Assembly: GCA_035650495.1 (NCBI GenBank)
Contig: DASRHK010000027.1
Span: forward strand, 4,595 to 68,594
Length of the DNA: 64,000 nt
Direction of reading: 5' to 3'
Source: DASRHK01 sp035650495
Lineage (GTDB): Bacteria; Pseudomonadota; Gammaproteobacteria; Nevskiales; Nevskiaceae
Positions within the stretch are counted from its first letter, which is position 1; the number at the start of each line of letters is the position of its first letter. The notes beneath the pieces were generated by a model, which saw nothing but the letters and a program-made list of their open reading frames with translations, was not told the DNA's origin and searched no databases. Positions 1 through 8,626 of the stretch are shown piece by piece. The position numbers and the translations under genes were made by a program.

Positions 1-315
1 CGCGAGAACGCTGTACTTCTGGAGGCCTTGCTGATCTGCGAGCGTCTTCAACGCCTGTGCGTGGCCTTTCCAGGAGAACTCGGTGTGTTCGCTCCACTCG
101 GTGTCGCCCATGCCGGCGAGATCCGGCACGTAGCAGGTGAACTGCTGCGACAGCGCCGGCAGCACCTTGCGCCAGGTGAACCCCGACAGCGGGAATCCGT
201 GCACCAGCAGCAGGGCGGGCCCGTTGCCGAAGCGTCGCCACGCCATGCGCGTCGGGCCGACGTCGGCCTTGTTCAGCGGAGCGTCGAGGAAGAAGTTCGT
301 GCTGGATGCGTCCAT
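1..315 (-). CDS. alpha/beta hydrolase, 3' end cut by window edge
   Basis: Reverse-strand reading frame opening with ATG at 315 and running off the left edge, so only about 105 N-terminal residues are present. The visible part has the start of an alpha/beta hydrolase fold: a short N-terminal stretch, a strand with LLLVHGFPLSGFTWR (the HG oxyanion-hole motif about residue 40), then a PDLAGMGDT strand-loop typical of haloalkane dehalogenase/epoxide hydrolase-like enzymes. The nucleophile elbow and the catalytic Asp/His lie outside the window, so substrate cannot be inferred. It lies just downstream of a second hydrolase on the same strand with an 11-nt gap, so the two are probably co-transcribed. 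Confidence 0.85.
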   Translation of the reverse strand, partial: MDASSTNFFLDAPLNKADVGPTRMAWRRFGNGPALLLVHGFPLSGFTWRKVLPALSQQFTCYVPDLAGMGDTEWSEHTEFSWKGHAQALKTLADQQGLQKYSVLA

Positions 316-326
316 GGTTCGTCTCC

Positions 327-1202
327 TCAGATCTTGCGCAGCCAATCCGCGGTCTCGCGCCAGAACGGCTCGCGCGAGGCGTCGCGGAAGAATCCGAAAT
401 GCCCGACCTTGCGCCCGAGCTCGTGCGTGCGGATCGCGCGGCGCTCGATGCTTGCGTTCGGGTACGCCGCGAGGATCGCGTCGTGCGCGGATTGCGGCGC
501 GTAGGTGTCGTCGTCGAACTGCCAGGCGAGGATCGGCTGGGTGATCGAGCGATAAGCCGATACATCCACGCCGCTGCGCGGGTCGTAGAGATAGCCCGGC
601 TTGCGCGCCCACCGTGCCCACTGGCGCACGACGCCGGCGGGGATCGGGATGTTCGACAGGCCGCCGAGCTTCGGCGGGAAGAAATCGCGTCCGAGCGTGA
701 CCAGCGGCGCGTGCAGATGCATGACCCAGAGCAGGCCGAGTCGCGACGGCATCGTCCAGTGACCGGGATGCGCGCTGGAGACTGCGGCGAACACGATGCC
801 GGCGAGCTTCTGCACCGATGGCGCGAGACCGGCGAGCTGACCGCCGGCGCTATGGCCCAGCAGGAACAGGCGATCTGCTTTCGATTCCGAAGCAGCCCAC
901 TGCAGTGCGGCTTCGATGTCGAAGCGTCCCCAGTCCTCCATGCGAATGCGCGAGCCGCGCACAGGGCCGTCACGCGAATCGCCGATGCCGCGATAGTCGA
1001 AGGTGAGGACCTTGAAGCCGTCGTCGGCGAGGAATTGCGCGAGCGGAGCGTAGAAGCGGCGCGGCACGCCCATCGCCGAGGCAATGACGACGGCGCGCCC
1101 GTTCGCATTGGCGCCAGAGAACAGCGTGCCGGTCAGCGCAAAGCCGTCGGCGCAGCGCAGCGTCACGGTGTCGGTCGTGGTCATGGCGTGATGGAAGGTC
1201 AT
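327..1202 (-). CDS. alpha/beta hydrolase family protein
   Basis: About 291-residue soluble alpha/beta hydrolase. Visible motifs are FDYRGIGDS after the first strands and the nucleophile elbow GHSAGG (Ser in GxSxG) near mid-protein; a candidate catalytic His lies near the C-terminus (KVGHFGFFR). It resembles the broadly distributed predicted hydrolases of the COG4757 type; the substrate is unknown. I chose the ATG at 1202 because AGGA lies 8 nt upstream; an ATG at 1184 and one further upstream at 1238 are alternatives. It is followed closely by another hydrolase in the same direction. Confidence 0.85.
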   Translation of the reverse strand: MTFHHAMTTTDTVTLRCADGFALTGTLFSGANANGRAVVIASAMGVPRRFYAPLAQFLADDGFKVLTFDYRGIGDSRDGPVRGSRIRMEDWGRFDIEAALQWAASESKADRLFLLGHSAGGQLAGLAPSVQKLAGIVFAAVSSAHPGHWTMPSRLGLLWVMHLHAPLVTLGRDFFPPKLGGLSNIPIPAGVVRQWARWARKPGYLYDPRSGVDVSAYRSITQPILAWQFDDDTYAPQSAHDAILAAYPNASIERRAIRTHELGRKVGHFGFFRDASREPFWRETADWLRKI

Positions 1203-1286
1203 GGACAGCATCCTGCGCAGCCCGCGCGCAGCGAACAATTACCTTACACGTAAATTTCCGCCGCCCTGAAGGGCGACGCACGATCC

Positions 1287-1832
1287 TCAGAACGACCAGC
1301 GCACGAACAGTTGCGGCACCGGCTTGTCGAGCGCGCCGCGCTCCTGTCCCGAAGTCCAGTGCGCAAAGCGAAGCGATGCGTTCATCGCGGCGGGTGCGCC
1401 GAACATCGTGTCGAGCGCGAAGTGCAGCTCGGGCACGAACACGAGCTTGCGCGAGCCGTAGGTGCCCGGGCCGAGCGGCGCCATCGACACGAAATCGACC
1501 GAGCCCGAGAACGAGCACGACTTCGCCGATCGGCGCAGCGAGTCGCCGCCGGTCAGCAATGCCCAGCGCCTGCCGAGTTCCGCAGATTGGGTATCGGAGG
1601 CGAGCAAGACGTGGAAGCTCGCGAAGCCGACGAGATCGAGATCGACGTCGACGCCGGAGCCGAGGCTCGCCGCGTCCATGTTGAAGTGCGCGGTGATGAG
1701 CTGCTGCTCGGCGAGCCGCAGCGCCGCGTTCGGGCGCGGATCCACGGTCCTCTTCGGCGGCTCGGCTTTCGCCGCATGGGAATGCAAGGACACCGAGCCG
1801 ATGAACAGCCCGTACAGCCACCGCCGAACCAT
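1287..1832 (-). CDS. small exported, possibly outer-membrane protein
   Basis: A 181-residue protein starting at the ATG at 1832, preceded by GGGGA about 8 nt upstream. Residues 1-24 look like a signal peptide (basic start, hydrophobic stretch, A-K-A at the end). The rest alternates polar and hydrophobic residues in strand-like runs (DVDLDLVGF, KLVFVPELHFAL) and ends in VRWSF with a C-terminal Phe, the usual ending of outer-membrane beta-barrels recognised by BAM. I do not recognise the family; a small barrel of the lipid A deacylase size class is one possibility but no catalytic His-Ser pair is evident. The much longer reading frame continuing upstream on this strand is antisense to the amidohydrolase gene and is not used. 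Confidence 0.6.
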   Translation of the reverse strand: MVRRWLYGLFIGSVSLHSHAAKAEPPKRTVDPRPNAALRLAEQQLITAHFNMDAASLGSGVDVDLDLVGFASFHVLLASDTQSAELGRRWALLTGGDSLRRSAKSCSFSGSVDFVSMAPLGPGTYGSRKLVFVPELHFALDTMFGAPAAMNASLRFAHWTSGQERGALDKPVPQLFVRWSF

Positions 1833-2015
1833 GTTGACCGGTCCCCGCCGCCTGCGCTCTCTGCCGCTTCCGCTCATCCGCTCGTCACGCCATCCGGAGT
1901 GCGTGCGGATTCTGGCGGGACGGCGCGCCGGCACCAGTGGGAACTTCTTACTTGCGAGGGGGATCGTGGCTATAGTGGCCGCGCCGCTTCGGGTTCGCGC
2001 CATGGGAGAAAAACG

Positions 2016-3278
2016 ATGAGTCGGTTCTGTGCCGTGCTTCTGCTGGTCGCCACGCCGGCCCTGGCGACGACGGTCGATTGCGGCCGCCTGCTCGACGTCA
2101 AGTCCGGCAAGTGGCGCGAGCACGTGAGCGTCGTCGTCGACGGCGGCAAGTTCAGCGCGATCGATGCCAGCGGATCCAGCGCGGGCGATCACATCGATCT
2201 GCGCAGCTACACGTGCCTGCCGGGCCTGATCGACATGCACGTGCATCTGTCCGATCAGCAGAGCGCGAAGAGCTATTCGGAGAAATTCCGGCTCAACGTC
2301 GCCGACTACGCGATCCGCGGCACCGTGAATGCGCGAAAGACCCTGCTCGCGGGATTCACGACCGTGCGCAATCTCGGCGATGGTTCGAACGAAACGATCG
2401 CGCTGCGCAACGCGATCAACGAAGGGCTCACCGAAGGTCCGCGCATCTTCAGCGCGGGCAAGGCGATCGGCAGCACGGGCGGGCACGCGGATCCCAGCGA
2501 TGGCTATCGCGCCGATCTCATGCACGACTTCGGTCCCGAGCACGGGATCATCAACAGTCCCGAGGACGCCTGGAAGACCGTGCGTCAGCACTACAAGGAC
2601 GGCGCCGACCTGCTGAAGATCATGCCGTCGGGCGGCGTGCTCGACGAGAGCGCCAGCGGCGACAACCCGCAGATGACGATCGAAGAGATCAAGGCCGTCG
2701 TCGCGGCCGCGAAGGACTACGGCTACAAGGTCGCGGCGCACGCGCACGGCGCCGAAGCGATCCGGCGCGCGCTCGTCGGCGGGGTCAGCTCGATCGAGCA
2801 TGGCACCTTCATGGACGACGAGGACATCGCGCTGTTCAAGAAGACCGGCGCGTACTACGTGCCGACGGTGACGGCGGGACAGTGGGTCGCGGAGAAATCG
2901 AAGCTCGACAATTTCTTCCCGCCGCAGGTCCGCGTGAAGGCGGCGACGATCGGTCCGAAGATCCAGTCGACGCTCGGCCGCGCCTACAACGCCGGCGTGA
3001 AGATCGCGTTCGGCACCGACACCGGCGTGTCCGCGCACGGCGAGAACGCGCAGGAGTTCGCGCTGATGGTCGGCGCGGGTATGCCGGCGATCGACGCGAT
3101 TCGCGCGGCGACGATCAGTGCCGCGGATCTGCTCGGCAAGTCGACGGAGCTCGGGCAGGTCGACAAAGGCTTCGCCGCCGATCTCATCGCAGTGCAGGGC
3201 GATCCGCTCGCCGACGTGAATCAGCTGCGCGACGTGCGGTTCGTGATGAAGGCGGGCGTTGTGTACAAGCGACCGTGA
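2016..3278 (+). CDS. secreted amidohydrolase (imidazolonepropionase/Xaa-Pro dipeptidase-like)
   Basis: A 420-residue protein with a signal peptide (residues 1-18, ending TPALA-TT). It belongs to the metal-dependent amidohydrolase superfamily: the first metal site is DMHVHL (His75 and His77), followed by a likely metal-bridging Lys in LLKIMPSGG, His pairs in VAAHAHG and SIEHGTF, and the catalytic Asp in FGTDTG near residue 335. The length and the C-terminal GFAADLIAVQGDPLAD strand match the COG1228 group, which includes secreted prolidase-like and imidazolonepropionase-like enzymes. GGGAG upstream of the ATG decides the start. Substrate (dipeptide or cyclic amide) cannot be told from sequence. 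Divergent from the small exported protein, so both may share a control region. Confidence 0.85.
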   Translation: MSRFCAVLLLVATPALATTVDCGRLLDVKSGKWREHVSVVVDGGKFSAIDASGSSAGDHIDLRSYTCLPGLIDMHVHLSDQQSAKSYSEKFRLNVADYAIRGTVNARKTLLAGFTTVRNLGDGSNETIALRNAINEGLTEGPRIFSAGKAIGSTGGHADPSDGYRADLMHDFGPEHGIINSPEDAWKTVRQHYKDGADLLKIMPSGGVLDESASGDNPQMTIEEIKAVVAAAKDYGYKVAAHAHGAEAIRRALVGGVSSIEHGTFMDDEDIALFKKTGAYYVPTVTAGQWVAEKSKLDNFFPPQVRVKAATIGPKIQSTLGRAYNAGVKIAFGTDTGVSAHGENAQEFALMVGAGMPAIDAIRAATISAADLLGKSTELGQVDKGFAADLIAVQGDPLADVNQLRDVRFVMKAGVVYKRP

Positions 3279-3384
3279 CCCGGAGGACGCTGATCAGTTT
3301 CGCCGGGGGCGTGCGCGGCCACGGACGGCCGCGCCCGAGCTAAAGGAGCTTTGCAGGCGTCCCCCGGCGGGACTGATCAGCGGC

Positions 3385-4254
3385 CTACGGAGTCTCTGGT
3401 AGCAAGGTCAACAACGCCCGCGCTGCCGCGGAGAGCGTACGTCGCTCATGCCACACCGCGCCGAGCTCGCGCTGCACTGACAGTTCAGGGATCGCGATCG
3501 CTCGCAACGAGCGGTCGAGCATCGAGCGGGGCAGCACGCTCCAGCCGAGGCCGATGGCGACGAGCATCTTCAGCGTCTCGAGATAATTCGTCGCGAGCCG
3601 TACACGCGGTGCGATACCGTGCTTCTGCAGCGCGGCACGTACGATGCGGTGCGTGTAGGTCGCCTCGTCGGGCAGCACGGCCGGGAATTCGGCGATCTGC
3701 TTCAGCGTGACGCGCCGGCGCCGCGCGAGCGGATGATTCGGCGCGACGACGACGGCGAGCGGATCGGGCCACACGCGGCGCGATTCCAGGTTCGGCAGCG
3801 GCTGGCTGGGCAGCGTCACCACGCCGAGCTCGAGCTTGCCGGCGATCACCTGCTGGCAGGCGACTTCCGAATCCATGAAATGGATGTCGAGATCGACGTC
3901 CGGGAATTTCTGCACGAAGACGCGCAGCACCGGTGGCAGGCGATGCAAGCCGATGTGGTGGCTGGTGCCGATCGACAACCTGCCGCCGACCTTGCCGCCG
4001 AGATGGGTGAGCGCGCGCCGCCCGTCTTCGATGTCCTGCAGCACGCGCTTGGCGTAGGGCAGCAACGCGCGGCCGGCATCGGTCAGGCCGATCCTGCGGC
4101 CGACGCGGTCGAACAGCGACGCGCGCAGCTGTTGTTCCAGCGCGGCGATGCGCTTGCTGATCGCAGGCTGCGACAGGTGCAGCGTCGCGCCGGCCTTCGA
4201 GAACGAGCCGGATTCCGCGACCTCGACGAAGGCGGCCAGCGCCTGGGTGTCCAT
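3385..4254 (-). CDS. LysR-family transcriptional regulator, divergent from leuC
   Basis: A 289-residue LysR-type regulator. The N-terminal winged helix-turn-helix (residues 4-63) contains AESGSFSKAGATLHLSQPAI and SKRIAALEQQL, followed by a linker helix and a periplasmic-binding-protein-like effector domain (about 90-289). It is transcribed away from leuC across a 98-bp gap holding a perfect inverted repeat (4273-4298) of the size LysR proteins bind. By analogy with LTTRs that sit beside their targets, control of the leu genes is likely but inferred; the ligand is unknown. Confidence 0.9.
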   Translation of the reverse strand: MDTQALAAFVEVAESGSFSKAGATLHLSQPAISKRIAALEQQLRASLFDRVGRRIGLTDAGRALLPYAKRVLQDIEDGRRALTHLGGKVGGRLSIGTSHHIGLHRLPPVLRVFVQKFPDVDLDIHFMDSEVACQQVIAGKLELGVVTLPSQPLPNLESRRVWPDPLAVVVAPNHPLARRRRVTLKQIAEFPAVLPDEATYTHRIVRAALQKHGIAPRVRLATNYLETLKMLVAIGLGWSVLPRSMLDRSLRAIAIPELSVQRELGAVWHERRTLSAAARALLTLLPETP

Positions 4255-4272
4255 TCCGGCATTCTAAATGGG

Positions 4273-4326
4273 AATGAATCAGATAAAAACGATTCATTGG
4301 AGTTATTGACGCCCCGGGCCTATCCT
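4273..4326 (+). promoter_or_regulatory. LysR-type operator and candidate leuC promoter
   Basis: A perfect 8-bp inverted repeat, AATGAATC-N10-GATTCATT (4273-4298), lies between the divergent LysR gene and leuC. It contains a T-N11-A core as in LTTR boxes. The right arm overlaps a possible -35 (TTGGAG, 4297-4302), with TATCCT at 4321-4326 after 18 bp. The region is AT-rich compared with its surroundings. The repeat is directly visible; its function is inferred. Confidence 0.6.
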
Positions 4327-4352
4327 GCGCGCCTCGAACGGGCTCGAAGCAC

Positions 4353-5756
4353 ATGACACGTACGCTCTACGACAAGCTCTGGGACGCGCACAAGGTTCGC
4401 GACAACGGCGACGGCACGGCGCTGATCTACATCGATCGGCATCTCGTCCACGAGGTCACCAGCCCGCAGGCGTTCGACGGCCTGCGTCTCGCCGGCCGCA
4501 AGCCGTGGCGCATCGACGCCAATCTCGCGGTCGCCGACCACAACGTGCCGACCACCGATCGCAGCCGCGGCATCGCCGACCCGATCTCGCGCACGCAGGT
4601 CGACGCGCTCGATTCGAACTGCGCCGAGTTCGGCATCACCGAATTCCGCATGAGCGACCTGCGGCAAGGCATCGTGCACGTGATCGGCCCGGAGCAGGGC
4701 GCGACGCTGCCCGGCATGACGGTCGTGTGCGGCGATTCGCACACGTCGACGCACGGCGCGTTCGGCGCATTGGCGTTCGGCATCGGCACCAGCGAAGTCG
4801 AGCACACGCTGGCGACGCAGTGCCTGGTGCTGAAAAAGTCGAAGAACATGCGCGTCGTGGTGCGTGGCAACGTCGGTCGCGGCGTCACCGCAAAGGACAT
4901 CGTGCTCGCGATCATCGGCCGCATCGGCACCGCGGGCGGCACCGGCCACACGATCGAGTTCGCCGGCGAGGCGATCGAGCGGCTGTCGATGGAAGGCCGC
5001 ATGACCATCTGCAACATGGCGATCGAGGCTGGCGCGCGCGCAGGCTTGATCGCGGTCGACGACAAGACGATCGAGTACGTGAAGGGTCGGCCGTTCGCGC
5101 CGAAGGGTGATCTCTTCGATCGCGCCGTCACTGCGTGGCGCGATCTGCGCTCCGACCCGGGCGCGAAGTTCGATCGCGAAATCGTGATCGATGCGGGCGA
5201 CATCCAGCCGCAAGTCACCTGGGGCACGTCGCCGGAGATGGTCGTGCCCGTCGACGCGCGCGTGCCCGATCCGTCGAAGGAATCCGATCCCGTGCGCCGC
5301 GATGGCTTGCAGCGCGCGCTGGACTACATGGGGTTGCGCGCGAACACGCCGATGGTCGACATCGGCGTCGACAAGATCTTCATCGGCTCGTGCACCAATT
5401 CGCGTATCGAGGATCTGCGCGCGGCGGCCGCGATCGTGAAGGGTCGCAAGCGCGCGCCGAGCGTGAAGCTTGCGCTGGTCGTTCCGGGCTCGGGTCTCGT
5501 CAAGCAACAAGCGGAGAAGGAAGGCCTCGATCGCGTGTTCCTCGATGCCGGCTTCGAGTGGCGCGAGCCCGGCTGCTCGATGTGTCTCGCGATGAACGCC
5601 GATCGTCTCGAGCCCGGCGAGCGGTGCGCGTCGACGAGCAATCGAAATTTCGAGGGCCGGCAGGGGCAGGGCGGCCGCACGCACCTCGTCAGCCCGGAGA
5701 TGGCCGCTGCTGCGGCGATCGCCGGTCACTTCGTCGACGTGAGGAGCTGGCAGTGA
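4353..5756 (+). CDS. leuC: 3-isopropylmalate dehydratase large subunit
   Basis: Isomerises 2-isopropylmalate to 3-isopropylmalate in leucine synthesis, as a heterodimer with LeuD. The 467-residue length and aconitase-type sequence are standard: the DHNVPTTDR loop (about residue 65), [12 protein letters not shown] (about 130), and the three [4Fe-4S] ligands in [10 protein letters not shown] (Cys near 347) and GCSMC (Cys near 407 and 410). First gene of leuC-leuD-leuB-asd. Its stop overlaps the GTG of leuD by 4 nt. Probably regulated by the divergent LysR gene. There is no leuA in the window. Confidence 0.98.
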   Translation: MTRTLYDKLWDAHKVRDNGDGTALIYIDRHLVHEVTSPQAFDGLRLAGRKPWRIDANLAVADHNVPTTDRSRGIADPISRTQVDALDSNCAEFGITEFRMSDLRQGIVHVIGPEQGATLPGMTVVCGDSHTSTHGAFGALAFGIGTSEVEHTLATQCLVLKKSKNMRVVVRGNVGRGVTAKDIVLAIIGRIGTAGGTGHTIEFAGEAIERLSMEGRMTICNMAIEAGARAGLIAVDDKTIEYVKGRPFAPKGDLFDRAVTAWRDLRSDPGAKFDREIVIDAGDIQPQVTWGTSPEMVVPVDARVPDPSKESDPVRRDGLQRALDYMGLRANTPMVDIGVDKIFIGSCTNSRIEDLRAAAAIVKGRKRAPSVKLALVVPGSGLVKQQAEKEGLDRVFLDAGFEWREPGCSMCLAMNADRLEPGERCASTSNRNFEGRQGQGGRTHLVSPEMAAAAAIAGHFVDVRSWQ

Positions 5757-6403
5757 AGGCGTTCAAGAACATCACCGAGATCGCGGCGCCGCTCGATCGG
5801 CCCAACGTCGACACCGACGCGATCATCCCCAAGCAGTACCTGAAGTCGATCCGCCGCACCGGCTACGGCGATTTCCTGTTCGACGACTGGCGTTACCTCG
5901 ATCGTGGCGACCTCGACACGCCGATCGCGTCGCGACGCGTCAACGACCAGTTCGTACTGAATCGGGCGCGTTATCGCGGCGCGCAGATCCTGCTCGCGCG
6001 CGAGAACTTCGGCTGCGGCTCATCGCGCGAGCACGCGGTGTGGGCGCTCGACGACTTCGGCATCCGCGCGGTGATCGCGCCGAGCTACGCCGACATCTTC
6101 TTCTCGAACAGCTTCAAGAACGGCTTGCTGCCGATCGTGCTGCCGACCGAGCAAGTCGATCGACTGATCAAGGAATGCGAGTCGACGCCCGGTTATCGAC
6201 TGACGATCGATCTGCCGGCGCAGGCAGTCATCACGCCGGCTGGCGAGCGCTTCCATTTCGAGATCGACGGCTTCCGCAAGCACTGCCTGATCGAAGGTCT
6301 CGACGAGATCGGCCTCACCTTGCAGCACGCGGACGATATCCGCGCGTACGAGCAGCGTCGCAAGAACGAAGCGCCATGGCTGTTCGCGAGCGCGACGCGA
6401 TGA
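5753..6403 (+). CDS. leuD: 3-isopropylmalate dehydratase small subunit
   Basis: A 216-residue swivel-domain partner of LeuC. Diagnostic segments are [14 protein letters not shown] near the N-terminus and [16 protein letters not shown] in the middle. It starts with GTG at 5753 inside the leuC stop (GTGA overlap), with GAGGAG 6 nt upstream; this places the conserved FKNIT strand at the N-terminus as in homologues. It ends in an ATGA overlap with leuB, so LeuC, LeuD and LeuB are likely translated in a coupled series. Confidence 0.97.
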   Translation: MKAFKNITEIAAPLDRPNVDTDAIIPKQYLKSIRRTGYGDFLFDDWRYLDRGDLDTPIASRRVNDQFVLNRARYRGAQILLARENFGCGSSREHAVWALDDFGIRAVIAPSYADIFFSNSFKNGLLPIVLPTEQVDRLIKECESTPGYRLTIDLPAQAVITPAGERFHFEIDGFRKHCLIEGLDEIGLTLQHADDIRAYEQRRKNEAPWLFASATR

Positions 6404-7469
6404 GCGCGAGCATCCTCATCCTGCCGGGCGACGGCATCGGCCCGGAGATCATGGCGGAGGCCGAGCGCGTGCTCGTCGCGTTGCGCGATCGTCACGGCCT
6501 CAACGCAAGCTGGGAGCGCGCGCTGATCGGCGGCGCCGCCTACGACGCCACCGGCGAGCCGCTGCCGAAGGAAACGCTGGACAAGGCGCGCGCCGCGGAC
6601 GCGGTGTTGCTCGCCGCGGTCGGTGGACCGAAGTACGACCTGGCGCCGCGCGACAAGCGGCCGGAGCGCGGCCTGCTCGCGATCCGTGCGGGCATGGGCC
6701 TGTACGCGAACCTGCGTCCGGCGATCCTCTACAAGGAGCTGGCGAACGCATCGTCCCTGAAGCCCGAGCTCGTTGCCGATCTCGACATCCTCATCGTGCG
6801 CGAGCTCACCGGCGGCATCTATTTCGGGCAGCCGCGCGGCATCCGCGAGGAGAAGGGACAGCGCGTCGGCTTCAACACCGAGGTGTATTCCGAAGCGGAG
6901 ATCGAGCGGATCGCGCGGACCGGATTCCAGGCCGCGCGCTTGCGCAGCAAGAAGCTGTGCTCGGTCGACAAGCACAACGTGCTCGAATCCTCCGAGCTGT
7001 GGCGCGAAGTCGTCATCCGCGTCGGCAAGGAATTCCCCGATGTCGTGCTCTCGCATCTCTATGTCGACAACGCGGCGATGCAGCTGGTGCGCGCGCCGAA
7101 GCAGTTCGACGTGATCGTCACCTCGAACATGTTCGGCGACATCCTCTCCGACATCGCCGCGCAGCTCACCGGCTCGATCGGCATGCTGCCGTCGGCGTCA
7201 CTGAACGAAAAATCCCAGGGGCTTTACGAGCCGATCCACGGCTCGGCGCCCGACATCGCCGGCAAGGGCGTGGCGAATCCGCTCGCGACGATCCTGTCGG
7301 TCGCGATGCTGCTGCGGCATTCGTTGAAACGCAGCGATCTCGCCGACAAGGTCGAGCGCGCGGTGCAGCGCGTCCTCGCAAAAGGGTTGCGCACCGGCGA
7401 CATCGCTGGCGCGGGCGAACAGAAAGTCGGCACGAAGGAAATGGGTGAAGCGGTGGTCAAGGAACTCTC

Positions 7470-7473
<4 letters not shown>
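6400..7473 (+). CDS. leuB: 3-isopropylmalate dehydrogenase
   Basis: NAD-dependent oxidative decarboxylation of 3-isopropylmalate. 357 residues, cytoplasmic. Seen: [11 protein letters not shown] at the N-terminus, VGGPKYD, the [10 protein letters not shown] substrate segment, and the [19 protein letters not shown] stretch carrying metal-binding aspartates, then [14 protein letters not shown] for NAD. The ATG overlaps the leuD stop (ATGA), and the asd ATG overlaps the leuB stop in the same way. Confidence 0.98.
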
Positions 7474-8498
<1,025 letters not shown>

Positions 8499-8524
8499 CG
8501 CCCTCCGGCGCGGCCCGGAAAAAA

Positions 8525-8554
8525 GTGCAATAGGACGCGCAGATAGGGTATAAA
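8525..8554 (+). promoter_or_regulatory. candidate fimV promoter
   Basis: In the 128-bp gap between asd and fimV a good -10 box TATAAA (8549-8554) is preceded, 18 bp upstream, by a weak -35 GTGCAA (8525-8530). It would give a leader of about 65 nt. No clear terminator for the leu operon is visible in this gap, so read-through is also possible. Confidence 0.45.
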
Positions 8555-8626
8555 GCTCTTGTCCAAGGGGGCACGCGCACGCATCCTGAAAACGCGCGGC
8601 GAACGGACGGAGGGCTGATAAGGGAT

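Noticed and set aside
1833..3038. Long reverse-strand open frame extending upstream of the small exported protein
   Set aside because: It is antisense to the amidohydrolase gene, whose sequence has clear signal peptide and metal motifs; the reverse product is Arg/His/Asp-rich without recognisable domains, as expected from GC-rich antisense.
3313..3334. GCGCGGCC-acggac-GGCCGCGC hairpin after the amidohydrolase gene
   Set aside because: A perfect stem between two convergent genes, but with no T-run on either side, so I do not call it an intrinsic terminator.
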